From: Myxococcales bacterium | Lineage (GTDB): Bacteria > Myxococcota_A > UBA9042 | DNA: 64,000 nt | NCBI GenBank assembly: GCA_023954815.1 | Contig: JAGSHB010000012.1 | Span: 1-64,000 of the forward strand | Direction of reading: 5' to 3' | Shown: one piece after another, positions 15,953-24,525 of the stretch | Numbering within the stretch: position 1 is the first letter of the stretch | Layout: every line of letters begins with the position of its first letter | Position numbers and translations under genes: made by a program | Notes under the pieces: model-generated | Databases searched by the model: none | What the model was told of the DNA's origin: nothing | The model's input: only the letters and a program-made list of their open reading frames with translations

Positions 15953-18433
15953 ATGAGATCCCTTGAGATTCAGGAGCCTAGTTTATCGATGGAAGGCATG
16001 ATCGCGATCCCCCAAGTCCCCGGAGCCGCTGGCGACATCATCAACAATGAAGGACAGGAGCTGCTCGCAGCCGCCAAGGCAGCGCCCCCCCTACGCAGCG
16101 TCAAAATCCGGTCAGCGGATGGCGACCTGTTGCTCCTCAAAGGTGAAGACCTCCTCAACCGCGTCGAGCAACTCTTTGACGGCCTCGAGTCGGTCAGCGC
16201 CGATCGCATCGTCCGCCAGACTCTTCGCGGCCTGTACGACGGTTGCCCCGAGAACGAAGTCGAGCAGCTACTCATTCGCAATTCGGCCGCTTTGGTGCCG
16301 GAAGAGCCGGAATACAGCTTCGCCGCCGCGCGCATTTTGGACCAGGTCATCGTCGCCGAAGTGCTGCAGCAGAACATCATCACCTTTGGCGATTGTATCC
16401 GCGTGGCCCACGAAAACGGGCTCATCGCCGACCACGTCGCCGCCTTTGTTGCGGGACACGCCGAAGAGTTGGACGCGACCTTGCGGCCCATGCGTGGGCG
16501 CCTCTTTGGCTACTTCGGCCTGCAGACGGTGTACGACCGCTACCTGCTCAAGCACCCGCAGACCCGCGCTGTCATCGAGATGCCGCAGTACTTCTTCATG
16601 CGCGTCGCTTGTGGTCTCGCCCGCAATATCGGCGAAGCCATCGAGATGTACGACCTCATCAGTAAGCTGGACTACCTGCCCAGCTCGCCGACTCTGTTCA
16701 ACTCGGGGACCCGGCACATGCAGATGTCGAGCTGCTACCTGCTCGACTCGCCAGCCGATGAGCTCGACGCCATCTACAGCCGCTACATGGACATCGCGCA
16801 GCTATCGAAGTTCTCCGGCGGCATCGGTGTCGCCTACCACCGGGTGCGCTCGCGCGGCTCGCTGATTCGCGGCACCAATGGCCACTCCAACGGCATCGTC
16901 CCGTGGCTGAAGACCCTCGATAGCTCCGTCGCGGCGGTCAATCAGGGCGGCCGTCGCAAGGGCGCTTGCTGCGTCTACTTGGAGACCTGGCACGCCGACA
17001 TCGAGGAGTTCCTGGAGCTGCGTGAAAACACGGGCGACGAAGCGCGTCGTACCCACAACCTCAACCTGGCCAACTGGATCCCCGATCTGTTCATGAAGCG
17101 GGTCGAAGAAGGCGGTACGTGGTCGCTGTTTTCCCCGGACGCCGTGCCGACATTGACCGATCTGTGGGGCGAGCGCTTCGAGGCTGCCTACGAAGCCGCC
17201 GAGGCCGAAGGGTTGTTCGATCGTCAGGTGCCCGCGCGCGAGCTGTACGGCCGCATGATGCGTGCCTTGGCGCAGACCGGCCAGGGCTGGATGACCTTCA
17301 AGGACGCCTGCAATCGCACGGCGAACCAGACGGCCAACCCGGAGAACGTGGTCCACAGCTCGAATCTCTGCACCGAGATCATCGAAGTGACCAACGACGG
17401 TGAAACGGCGGTCTGCAACCTCGGTTCGCTCAACTTGTCGCGCTTTGTGACAATGGATGGCGAACTCGACTACGAGCGTTTGGCCGATCGCGTCGCCGTC
17501 GCGGTGAAGTACCTCGATCGCGTCGTCGACATTAACTACTACCCCACGGATGCAGCGAAGAACTCCAACCTGCGTTGGCGCCCGGTCGGTCTCGGTGTCA
17601 TGGGCCTGCAGGACGTGCTGTTCAAGCTGCGTCTGCCCTTCGATAGCAGCAAAGCCAAGGACATCTCGACCCGTCTGCAGGAAGAGGTCTACTACAACGC
17701 CCTGAGCACCTCGTGTGACCTGGCCGCGAAGTACGGCGCCCACACGTCGTTCTCGGAGACCCGTGCGGCTCGCGGCGAGTTGCAGTTCGATTCGTGGGGC
17801 ATCACCCCCACCGATGAAGCCCGTTGGGACCTGCTCCGTCAGCGCATCGTGCGTCACGGCCTGCGCAACAGCCTGCTCATCGCCATCGCACCGACCGCAA
17901 CCATCGCGTCCATCTCGGGCTGCTATGAGTGCATCGAGCCCATGGTCAGCAACCTGTTCAAGCGCGAGACGCTGTCGGGTGACTTCCTCCAGATCAACAC
18001 CTACCTCGTCGCTGATCTCAAGCGGATGGGGCTGTGGACGGATGAGGTTCGCGAGGCCATCAAGCGCGGCAACGGGTCGATCCAGCACATCGAGGAGATC
18101 CCAGCGGAGGTGCGTCACCTGTACCGCACGGCCTGGGAGCTTTCGCAGAAGTACCTCATCGACATGGCTGCCGCGCGCGGAGCCTTCATCGACCAGAGTC
18201 AGTCCCTGAATCTGTTCATGGAGACGCCGACCATCGGCAAAGTCAGCTCGATGTACATGTACGCCTGGAAGCAGGGTCTGAAGACGACCTACTACCTGCG
18301 CTCGCGGCCGGCGACCCGCATCCGTCAGACCACCAGCGATCACAAGCTGCCTGGCGTCAAAAAGACCTATACGGCGGAAGAAGCGCTCGTTTGCAGCTTG
18401 GAAAATCCCGAGTACTGCGAAGCCTGCCAGTAG
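15953..18433 (+). CDS. nrdA: Ribonucleoside-diphosphate reductase, class I, alpha subunit
   Basis: An 826-aa catalytic subunit that reduces ribonucleoside diphosphates to deoxy forms. Residues ~40-135 form an ATP-cone (VKIRSADGDLLLLKGEDLL... SADRIVRQTLRGL), the allosteric on/off site. The 10-stranded barrel carries the N-terminal redox Cys (MSSCYLLDSP), then N471-L-C473-T-E475 with the thiyl-radical Cys, and the partner Cys in AVCNLGSLNLS. The tyrosine pair for radical transfer is in KTTYYLRSR. The C-terminal EYCEACQ holds the CxxC that is re-reduced by thioredoxin or glutaredoxin. All key residues are present. The ATG at 15953 has a poor Shine-Dalgarno; starts at 15989 or 15998 are possible. 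Followed by nrdB. Confidence 0.95.
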   Translation: MRSLEIQEPSLSMEGMIAIPQVPGAAGDIINNEGQELLAAAKAAPPLRSVKIRSADGDLLLLKGEDLLNRVEQLFDGLESVSADRIVRQTLRGLYDGCPENEVEQLLIRNSAALVPEEPEYSFAAARILDQVIVAEVLQQNIITFGDCIRVAHENGLIADHVAAFVAGHAEELDATLRPMRGRLFGYFGLQTVYDRYLLKHPQTRAVIEMPQYFFMRVACGLARNIGEAIEMYDLISKLDYLPSSPTLFNSGTRHMQMSSCYLLDSPADELDAIYSRYMDIAQLSKFSGGIGVAYHRVRSRGSLIRGTNGHSNGIVPWLKTLDSSVAAVNQGGRRKGACCVYLETWHADIEEFLELRENTGDEARRTHNLNLANWIPDLFMKRVEEGGTWSLFSPDAVPTLTDLWGERFEAAYEAAEAEGLFDRQVPARELYGRMMRALAQTGQGWMTFKDACNRTANQTANPENVVHSSNLCTEIIEVTNDGETAVCNLGSLNLSRFVTMDGELDYERLADRVAVAVKYLDRVVDINYYPTDAAKNSNLRWRPVGLGVMGLQDVLFKLRLPFDSSKAKDISTRLQEEVYYNALSTSCDLAAKYGAHTSFSETRAARGELQFDSWGITPTDEARWDLLRQRIVRHGLRNSLLIAIAPTATIASISGCYECIEPMVSNLFKRETLSGDFLQINTYLVADLKRMGLWTDEVREAIKRGNGSIQHIEEIPAEVRHLYRTAWELSQKYLIDMAAARGAFIDQSQSLNLFMETPTIGKVSSMYMYAWKQGLKTTYYLRSRPATRIRQTTSDHKLPGVKKTYTAEEALVCSLENPEYCEACQ

Positions 18434-18540
18434 CACCCCTGCGGCACCGCATTCCCTGGTGAGTGCGGTGCCGGTGCGTGCCCCTGCGGCATCCCGCCTA
18501 TCGACCCAAACCCCACGTGACCCTCGAAGGAGCCCCGCTC

Positions 18541-19539
18541 ATGCTGCTCGATCCCGGATTTGATCTCACCCTGCGCCCGATGAAGTACCCGGCGTTCTAC
18601 GAGATGTACAAGAACGCCATCAAGAACACGTGGACCGTAGAAGAGGTCGACTTCTCGACGGACGTCATGGACATCCGGGACAAGCTGCTGCCGTCTGAGC
18701 AGCACATGCTCAATCGCCTGGTGACGTTTTTCGCGACGGGAGACTCCATCGTCTCGAACAACCTCGTGCTCAACCTCTACCAGCACATCAACTCCCCCGA
18801 GGGGCGGATGTACCTGTCCCGGCAGCTGTATGAAGAGGCGTTGCACGTGCAGTTCTACCTGACGCTGCTCGACACCTACCTGCCCGACATCGAAGAGCGC
18901 GAGGCGGCGTTCGCGGCTGTACACAACATCCCCTCGGTGAAGAAGAAGGCCGACTTCTGCTTTAAGTGGATCGACAGCATCCACGAGCTGTCGGTGCTGC
19001 GGACCAAGGAGGATCGCAAAGAGTTCCTTTTGAACGTGATCTGCTTTGCAGCCTGCATCGAAGGCCTGTTCTTCTTCGGCGCGTTCGCCTACGTCTACTT
19101 CCTGCGGACCAAGGGCCTGCTCAACGGTCTGGCCGCCGGTACCAATTGGGTGTTCCGCGACGAGAGCTGCCACATGGGCTTTGCCTTTGAGGTTGTGCGA
19201 ACGGTGCGCGAAGAGGAGCCGGACCTCTTCGATGTGGACCTGCAGCTGCGGATTCGCGAGATGATCCAAGAGGCCGTGGCTTGCGAGCTGCAGTTCGCAG
19301 AGGATTTGCTCGGTCAGGGCGTGCCTGGTCTGTCTTTGGTGGACATGCACACCTACCTGCAGTTCGTCGCCGATCAGCGTCTGGTCGATCTCGGCCTCAA
19401 GCCGCTCTACGGCGCCAAGAACCCCTTCCCCTTCATGGAGCAGCAGGACGTGCAGGAGTTGACCAACTTCTTCGAGCGTCGTGTGAGCGCTTACCAGGTC
19501 GGTGTGAGCGGTGAGGTCAGCTTCGACGAGGCATTCTAG
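18541..19539 (+). CDS. nrdB: Ribonucleoside-diphosphate reductase, class I, beta subunit
   Basis: A 332-aa ferritin-like protein that makes and stores the radical for NrdA. Metal ligands are in the expected order: Asp68 (ATGDSIV), Glu99 and His102 (EEALH), then Glu in CIEGLFFF and the Glu/His pair of DESCHMGF. Tyr106, four residues after His102, matches the radical tyrosine of class Ia/Ib enzymes, so this is an oxygen-dependent tyrosyl-radical type rather than the Phe-containing class Ic. AAGGAG lies 8 nt before the ATG at 18541. The 107-bp gap to nrdA has no terminator, so the two are probably one operon. Confidence 0.94.
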   Translation: MLLDPGFDLTLRPMKYPAFYEMYKNAIKNTWTVEEVDFSTDVMDIRDKLLPSEQHMLNRLVTFFATGDSIVSNNLVLNLYQHINSPEGRMYLSRQLYEEALHVQFYLTLLDTYLPDIEEREAAFAAVHNIPSVKKKADFCFKWIDSIHELSVLRTKEDRKEFLLNVICFAACIEGLFFFGAFAYVYFLRTKGLLNGLAAGTNWVFRDESCHMGFAFEVVRTVREEEPDLFDVDLQLRIREMIQEAVACELQFAEDLLGQGVPGLSLVDMHTYLQFVADQRLVDLGLKPLYGAKNPFPFMEQQDVQELTNFFERRVSAYQVGVSGEVSFDEAF

Positions 19540-19542
19540 CCC

Positions 19543-20478
19543 GTGGCGAGCGCTCTGCGGCCTTCTACGGCCCCTTCAAGCCGGACTGGGCATCCTTGGC
19601 TCTCCCTGATGGTGATGACAGTGCTGGCGGGCACCAGCGTGGCTTGCCAAGAGCAGCCGCTGGACGCCGCAGCCCCCAAATTGCCTATCCCCAATACCCT
19701 TCCCGCGCTCAATCCGACACCGGTCGCATGGTCGGTGGCGAGGCGCGCACGCATGCTGCACGAAGACGGCGAGAAGGCGTTGTTGACAGGGCAGTTCAAA
19801 GACGCGCTCAGCCACCTGACGGGTGCCGTTCAATTGGACCCCAGTCGCATTGAAGCCCGGCTTGCCCTGGCGCGGCTGTACGCAAAAGCCGGGCGGAGCA
19901 GCGTGTCGCTCACTTTGTTGGAGTCCATGGTCGCCAAGGACTGCGGCGGCTGCGTCGAGGCGCTGCAATTTGCGAAAGCCGATCCGCTCTTTGTACCCAT
20001 TTGGCAACATCGAAGAGGTCAGGCGCTGGCAGAGAAGCTGCCCACCGCGGCGCTGCCGTGGGAGCGCTGGGTTGAGCAGACCAGCCATAGCTTTGCCGAT
20101 GGCATTGGGCGTGAGCTGCCCAAGGTCGTTCATGCGCAGATCGGCTTCGAGTTGGTGCGCTCCTGCCCGGACTGTTCCAACCCCGATCGCCGCAAGCCGG
20201 AGCGACGTCGCCTCTTCGGTGCCCGTATTGCCGTCAAGCTGGCCAGTCGCTTCAACACGACGCAGAAGCGTTTCGGTGGGGTCAACTTGATTGTGGGCGC
20301 AGCGCATACGCGCAAAGGACGCTGCGTCATTTGGTCCGTTCCGAGCCCCGTTCCTGTCGGGCAAGCCGCGCTCAGAGAGCTCTGTTTTCGCCCGCTGACG
20401 CCGACCCGAGCAGCGCTGACGAAGATCGACGTGGTCTACGGCCAGAGCGTCGTGGACGCAGCTAAGAAATCTCCCTAA
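19543..20478 (+). CDS. TPR-type lipoprotein of unknown function
   Basis: A 311-aa protein starting (GTG) three bases after nrdB. MVMTVLAGTSVAC gives a lipobox with Cys about 35 residues from the GTG; the true start may be one of the ATG codons at 19609-19615, which would shorten the lead to a normal signal peptide. Residues ~70-140 contain two TPR-like helical repeats (AWSVARRARMLHEDGEKALL, GAVQLDPSRIEARLALARLYAKAG). The C-terminal part is Cys-containing (SCPDCSNPDRR) and of unknown fold. The link to nucleotide reduction is not obvious and may only be read-through. Confidence 0.6.
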   Translation: MASALRPSTAPSSRTGHPWLSLMVMTVLAGTSVACQEQPLDAAAPKLPIPNTLPALNPTPVAWSVARRARMLHEDGEKALLTGQFKDALSHLTGAVQLDPSRIEARLALARLYAKAGRSSVSLTLLESMVAKDCGGCVEALQFAKADPLFVPIWQHRRGQALAEKLPTAALPWERWVEQTSHSFADGIGRELPKVVHAQIGFELVRSCPDCSNPDRRKPERRRLFGARIAVKLASRFNTTQKRFGGVNLIVGAAHTRKGRCVIWSVPSPVPVGQAALRELCFRPLTPTRAALTKIDVVYGQSVVDAAKKSP

Positions 20479-20505
20479 ACGCCAAATATTCTAGCGGAAG
20501 ACGCG

Positions 20506-21057
20506 CTACTCGCCTGGATTGACGGCCCGAAAGGTCGGATGCGTCTCGAGGACGCAGTTGTCCTTCGTCGCCTTTGGGTCGCCGCGTCCTTCGTAAACGT
20601 ACGTCGAATAGACGCCGTCGCAGTCCAGGTCACCGATGGCAGTGACCTTGTAGCGTGCATCACCGAAACTACCGCTGCCTTCGTAGCTATAGACAAAGCC
20701 TTGCGGCTCCTTGACCTCAATCTCCAGGGCGCGCCAGAGCAGGCGTTCCCAGTCTGTTTTGGCCGGGTCGCAGTGATTGCTCCCCTCGGCTCGGACGCGT
20801 TCATCACAGCAGCTCAGCGCTGGAGTTGAGCGGATCTCGCCGATTGGAAACTGGCATGGCGCCCGCTCAGCGCCGGTGCCCTGGCGTGGCTTGACGTAGT
20901 AGACGTGTGCGCGCTTCGCGATTCGGCCCAAGATGCTCATCGCGTCGGCGCTCTGACGCCTGCGCATCAACGCCGGCCATCCATAAGCAGCCGTAGCGAG
21001 CACCAGGACAAGCAACCCTGCAGCGGCAACCATCCATGTCTTGTTGTCACCCTTCAC
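20506..21057 (-). CDS. Type IV pilin-like protein without a canonical prepilin motif
   Basis: A 183-aa protein. One hydrophobic helix at residues ~9-28 is followed by a pattern seen in pilin-like proteins of this group: RRRQSADAMSILGRIAKRAHVYY, a Trp-Leu segment (DWERLLWRALEIEV), a YSYEGSGSFGDARYKVTAIGDLDCDG block and a Cys pair near the end. The usual G/FTLxE cleavage site with Glu at +5 is missing; the N-terminus is MKGDNKTWMVAAAG. It may be a membrane-anchored relative rather than a processed pilin. The start is GTG with GAGGAG 7 nt upstream. It is convergent with the TPR lipoprotein gene. Confidence 0.6.
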   Translation of the reverse strand: MKGDNKTWMVAAAGLLVLVLATAAYGWPALMRRRQSADAMSILGRIAKRAHVYYVKPRQGTGAERAPCQFPIGEIRSTPALSCCDERVRAEGSNHCDPAKTDWERLLWRALEIEVKEPQGFVYSYEGSGSFGDARYKVTAIGDLDCDGVYSTYVYEGRGDPKATKDNCVLETHPTFRAVNPGE

Positions 21058-21122
21058 CTTGGCTCCTCTTCATCGCACATCAACTGGGCAGTGCACTGAC
21101 TCCGCTATCCTAGAGACCCGGC

Positions 21123-21166
21123 CCAAAACGACAAGCGCCGCACCCGAAAGTCCGGATGCGGCGCTT
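21123..21166 (-). terminator. Rho-independent terminator for the four-repeat lipoprotein gene
   Basis: AAGCGCCGCA (21133-21142) and TGCGGCGCTT (21157-21166) form a perfect 10-bp GC-rich stem with a 14-base loop. Read on the minus strand it is followed by GTCGTTTT, a short U-run. It lies 37 bp past the stop of the gene ending at 21203. Confidence 0.75.
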
Positions 21167-21202
21167 GCCTGTTCGGCTGCTGCGGCGAACCACAGCGACG
21201 GA

Positions 21203-22843
21203 CTATTTGCCGGCGTACACGGCGATCAGCGTGCTGTAGGCGGCGCCCACAACTTTCAGCTTGATCTTGGCGCCGCGCTTGAGCTTGGCGAGCTCACCCT
21301 CGTTGGCCTTGGTGAAGTAGGCCTCGACGCGCGTGCCGCCGAAGCCAGCGGTCGCATCCTTGCAGGTGATGACGCCATGCTTGTCGCCGAGGTTCTTCTC
21401 GGTGCGAAGCAGCGCTTTTTTCTGCGAGCCGATGATCTTCAGCTTCGACACGAATGGCTTGAGGTTGATCTGGCAGGCGATGGCCTTGCCAGCGTACTTC
21501 TTAGGCGACAGGGCGATACGACGCCAATCGCTCTCGCCGCCGGGCTCCACGCCACCACCTTCGATACCGGTGTACACACCCACGAGGCGGTTCGAAACCA
21601 CGCCCCAGATGTTGAACTTGACCTTGGTGTGCGAGGCGATCTTGAGCAGCTCTTCCTTCTTGCCCTTTTCGAAGAACAGCTTGACCGTGACGCTACCGCC
21701 CGAGGCCTGCTTGCACATGAGCGACGCCTTGTAGTCGTCGGTCTTGGGCTTGATGAGTGCGATTGCCTTGCGGTCGAGCATGCCGATGGCGCTGGGCGTG
21801 GGCGATGTCAGGCTCTCGCAGGAGACCTCCTTGCCGATGTGGGGCTTGGGGTCGAGCAGGACGGCTTTCAGATCGCCAGCACCACCACCCTCGATGGCGC
21901 CGCTCTTGACCTCGCCGAACACGCCGACGAGCTGGTTACGCTGGAAACCCTTGATGGTTGCGGTGAACTTGGTCTCACGACCGAGCTTGAGCACCTCGCC
22001 AGCCTTGTCTTTCGGGAAGAAGAGGATGATGCCGACGCTGCCGCCGCGCTTGTCCTCGCAGCGCACGAGCGCCTTCTTGTCAGCCATGCCATCGCCAGCC
22101 TGCTCTGCGGCCTTCTTGTCGAAGCGCTGAACGGCCTTCGGCGTGACCGAGAGCTTGGAGTTGCAGGTGATGGTCTTGCCCTTGAGCTTCTCGGGCCAGA
22201 TGAGGCCGCTCATCAGATCCGGCGCATCCTTGTCGAACATGGATTTGCGCGGCGCCTTCACGATGCCTTTGTACAGACCGACAACCTGGCTGTAGTTCTT
22301 GCCCTTGATCTCGACGTTGACCTGCGTCTCACGGTCGATGTGCAGCAAGTCGCCCTTCGTGCCCTTGGGGAAGAAGGTCTGAACCGGCGTGCTCTTGAGG
22401 CCACCCTCTTTGGTGCGGCAGAAGAACGTCGTCCGACGATCGTCGACATCACCCGTGATCATCGCCAGGGCTTTCTTGTCGGAGAACGCGCTGATGGCCA
22501 TCGGGGCAGGCGACAGCAAGTTGCGGCAGAGCAAGGTCTTGCCCTTGAATGACTCGACGTCCTTCTTCACCGCGGCGAAGTCAGCAGCCTCTCCGGCCTT
22601 GACCAGCTTGGGCGGCGGCGGGGCGTCGTCGGCTTTGTCAGCTGCCTTGTCAGCGGTCTTGTCTGCGACCTTGTCAGCTGCCTTTTCGGCTGCTTTTGCG
22701 GCCTCCTTGGCACCTTCGGCCACTTTCTCTTTGATGTTCTCGACGCTCTCTTTGGCCTTACCGCAACCCGTCGAAAGGGCTGCCGCGGCACAGAGGGCCA
22801 TGGCGGGCGCGACGACACGGCGCCAACGCGAATAGTTCAGCAT
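21203..22843 (-). CDS. Lipoprotein with four tandem Cys-pair repeats
   Basis: A 546-aa lipoprotein (LSTGC27 lipobox). Residues 28-75 are a low-complexity helical stalk with AADK repeats. Four domains of roughly 100 aa follow (about 87-185, 205-310, 320-430 and 440-546). Each has GK-x-x-x-C near the start, an LSPxPxAI / DKKAL segment, a second Cys before a GG turn (FFCRTKEGG, VRCEDKRGG, LMCKQASGG, ITCKDATAGFGG), VxxFFPKG, ELLKI-xR-xT, and closes with LVGVYxGI. The spacing suggests small beta-barrels, perhaps OB-like, each closed by a disulfide. I do not recognise a named family. GAGGAT precedes the ATG, and it ends at a good terminator. Confidence 0.72.
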   Translation of the reverse strand: MLNYSRWRRVVAPAMALCAAAALSTGCGKAKESVENIKEKVAEGAKEAAKAAEKAADKVADKTADKAADKADDAPPPPKLVKAGEAADFAAVKKDVESFKGKTLLCRNLLSPAPMAISAFSDKKALAMITGDVDDRRTTFFCRTKEGGLKSTPVQTFFPKGTKGDLLHIDRETQVNVEIKGKNYSQVVGLYKGIVKAPRKSMFDKDAPDLMSGLIWPEKLKGKTITCNSKLSVTPKAVQRFDKKAAEQAGDGMADKKALVRCEDKRGGSVGIILFFPKDKAGEVLKLGRETKFTATIKGFQRNQLVGVFGEVKSGAIEGGGAGDLKAVLLDPKPHIGKEVSCESLTSPTPSAIGMLDRKAIALIKPKTDDYKASLMCKQASGGSVTVKLFFEKGKKEELLKIASHTKVKFNIWGVVSNRLVGVYTGIEGGGVEPGGESDWRRIALSPKKYAGKAIACQINLKPFVSKLKIIGSQKKALLRTEKNLGDKHGVITCKDATAGFGGTRVEAYFTKANEGELAKLKRGAKIKLKVVGAAYSTLIAVYAGK

Positions 22844-23241
22844 GGGATATCCTCATTAGGGGCTCGGCCAGTGGCGCCGGGCTGGTGAATTCGAGACGGG
22901 CGACAGGTACACCTGGGACCGGCTGAGACGTATGGACGGGCGGATGGTTCAACTCTGCAACAATGCTTGTCAAGTCAAGGTTTCGTTGAAAGAGCGAAGT
23001 GAACTAGGAAATCGCCCCAAAATGGATCAATTCGCCGACTGGGAGCGCACTGCAACCGCCCGCCTGCATTCGAAGAGCGTCCGCCTGACCGAATTCACCC
23101 ATCGTTGACGCAGTGTGTCAAAGTTTCTAGGCTCGCGCTCCGAATGGTGGCGAATGGCGCCAACGACGACATGCAGGGCGATCTGGTCACCGTGGCTTTT
23201 CCTACAGCCGCGCGTGAACCGAGACGCCCCAGGAGCGCAAC
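22844..23241. other. Divergent intergenic region upstream of the MDR gene
   Basis: 398 bp between the divergent lipoprotein and MDR oxidoreductase genes. Apart from the 17-bp palindrome at 23105-23121 it holds no gene I can support. A TTGACTTGACA stretch on the minus strand near 22967-22977 could supply a -35 for the lipoprotein gene, but no matching -10 was seen. Confidence 0.4.
23105..23121. promoter_or_regulatory. 17-bp palindromic operator, copy 1
   Basis: TTGACGCAGTGTGTCAA has half-sites TTGACRCA around one central base. It matches copy 2 at 44523-44539 in 16 of 17 positions, differing only at the centre. Its left arm doubles as a -35 element (TTGACG) with TAGGCT 17 bp further on as a weak -10 for the rightward MDR/mcd/ecm genes. 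A dimeric repressor, most simply of the TetR family, would fit. No regulator gene adjoins it. Confidence 0.7.
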
Positions 23242-24405
23242 ATGGGTGAGCGGGCGAGTGCGTGGATCCTTCCCAACTCGGAGAAGGAAAATAAGGGCGG
23301 CAACGACATTCAGATCCAAGAGATCACCCTGCCAGATGTCGGCGAGGACGAGTGCCTTGTCGAGCCGATTTACGGCTGCTGGGAAGGCAACATGTCCCAC
23401 GCCATCGACCGTAAGCCTGTCGATGTAGCGCAGCAACGGGGCGAAGACTTCGTCGTCTTGGGCAACGCCGGCGTCGTTCGCGTGCTGCGGACCGGTGCAA
23501 ACGTGTCGACCGTGACCGAGGGCCAGCACGCGCTGCTGTTCTGCAATGGTGTCTGGGATAAGTGGGGCTACCCTATCAAGATCTTCGGCTATGACGCACC
23601 GGGCTCCATCGGCCTGCTCTCGAAACGGACGGTGTTGCACGAAAAGCAGGTCATCCCGATCCCCGACAACAGCCGCTACACCCTCAAGCAGTGGGCGGCG
23701 TTCTCCTTGCGCTACATCACGGCTTGGTCCAACTGGCAGCAGGCTTACGGCTGCTGGCGCGTGCAAATGACCCAAGAGGACTGCCCTTCCCCCTACGTCT
23801 GGGGGTGGGGTGGCGGCGTCAGCTGGGCGGAGTTGACCCTCGCGCGCTTCTCCGGTGCCAAAGTCACGATGATCAGTGGTAATCCCAAACGCTTGCGCGC
23901 CATCCGTCGTGCCGGCATGAACGCCGTTGACCGTCGCGCGTTCCCCGATTTGGACTATGACTCAGCGCGCTACCGCGGCGACAAGGAGTTCAAGACGCGC
24001 TACCTGGAGAGCGAGCGCGTCTTCCTGCGGACCATTGAAGAGCAGACCGACGGCTTGGGGGTCAGCATCTTCCTCGACTATGTCGGCTCACCGGTGACCC
24101 GGGCGACGATCAAGGCCCTGTCTCGCCAGGGTGTCGTCGCCACAGCTGGCTGGAAGGAGGGCATGAAGATCCAGCATATTCGTGCCATTGAGTGCATCGA
24201 GCGGCACACCCACGTGCACACGCACTACGCACGCTATACCCAAGGCCGAGCGGCGGTGCAATTCGCCGAGAACACCGGGTGGATGCCGGACGATACCGTC
24301 GACATGGACGTGTACGACTTCCAGGAGATCCCCAAGTTGCACGAGGACTACAACTCGGGCCACACCCACTCCTACTTTCCGATTTTCGAGATCAACAAGC
24401 CTTGA
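23242..24405 (+). CDS. MDR-superfamily oxidoreductase, substrate unknown
   Basis: A 387-aa medium-chain dehydrogenase/reductase. The cofactor-binding half contains YVWGWGGGVSWAELTLARFSGAKVTMISGN, which fits the glycine-rich NAD(P)H loop; VWGxxGG and the following IS-x-N-x-K-R resemble crotonyl-CoA carboxylase/reductase. The N-terminal half lacks the usual catalytic zinc ligands and the NYNxxW block of Ccr. Length is shorter than Ccr (about 430). It sits 120 bp upstream of an Mcd-like dehydrogenase and an Ecm-like mutase, so it may supply the enoyl-CoA reductase step, but this is inference from position. AGGAGC lies 7 nt before the ATG. Confidence 0.65.
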   Translation: MGERASAWILPNSEKENKGGNDIQIQEITLPDVGEDECLVEPIYGCWEGNMSHAIDRKPVDVAQQRGEDFVVLGNAGVVRVLRTGANVSTVTEGQHALLFCNGVWDKWGYPIKIFGYDAPGSIGLLSKRTVLHEKQVIPIPDNSRYTLKQWAAFSLRYITAWSNWQQAYGCWRVQMTQEDCPSPYVWGWGGGVSWAELTLARFSGAKVTMISGNPKRLRAIRRAGMNAVDRRAFPDLDYDSARYRGDKEFKTRYLESERVFLRTIEEQTDGLGVSIFLDYVGSPVTRATIKALSRQGVVATAGWKEGMKIQHIRAIECIERHTHVHTHYARYTQGRAAVQFAENTGWMPDDTVDMDVYDFQEIPKLHEDYNSGHTHSYFPIFEINKP

Positions 24406-24525
24406 TTGAGACCGCAGTCGTTGGTCACCGCCCCTCATCAGTGGGGCGGTGACCCCTGCTCGCCGCAAGCGGTGCCCTGAGCGCCAATATTCGCATCACA
24501 ATCTGCTGTCATGGAGTGCCAACCG

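Noticed and set aside
16802-18436. Long open frame antisense to nrdA (544 codons)
   Set aside because: It is the mirror of a high-GC coding region; nrdA has every catalytic residue in place and the antisense product matches no family.
21041-22552. 503-codon frame antisense to the four-repeat lipoprotein
   Set aside because: It reads through a clear terminator for the minus-strand gene and through four internally consistent repeats on that strand; its own sequence is low-complexity.
23242-24405. Naming the MDR gene ccr (crotonyl-CoA carboxylase/reductase)
   Set aside because: Only the cofactor loop and position support it; the N-terminal Ccr blocks and the full length are absent, so the substrate is left open.
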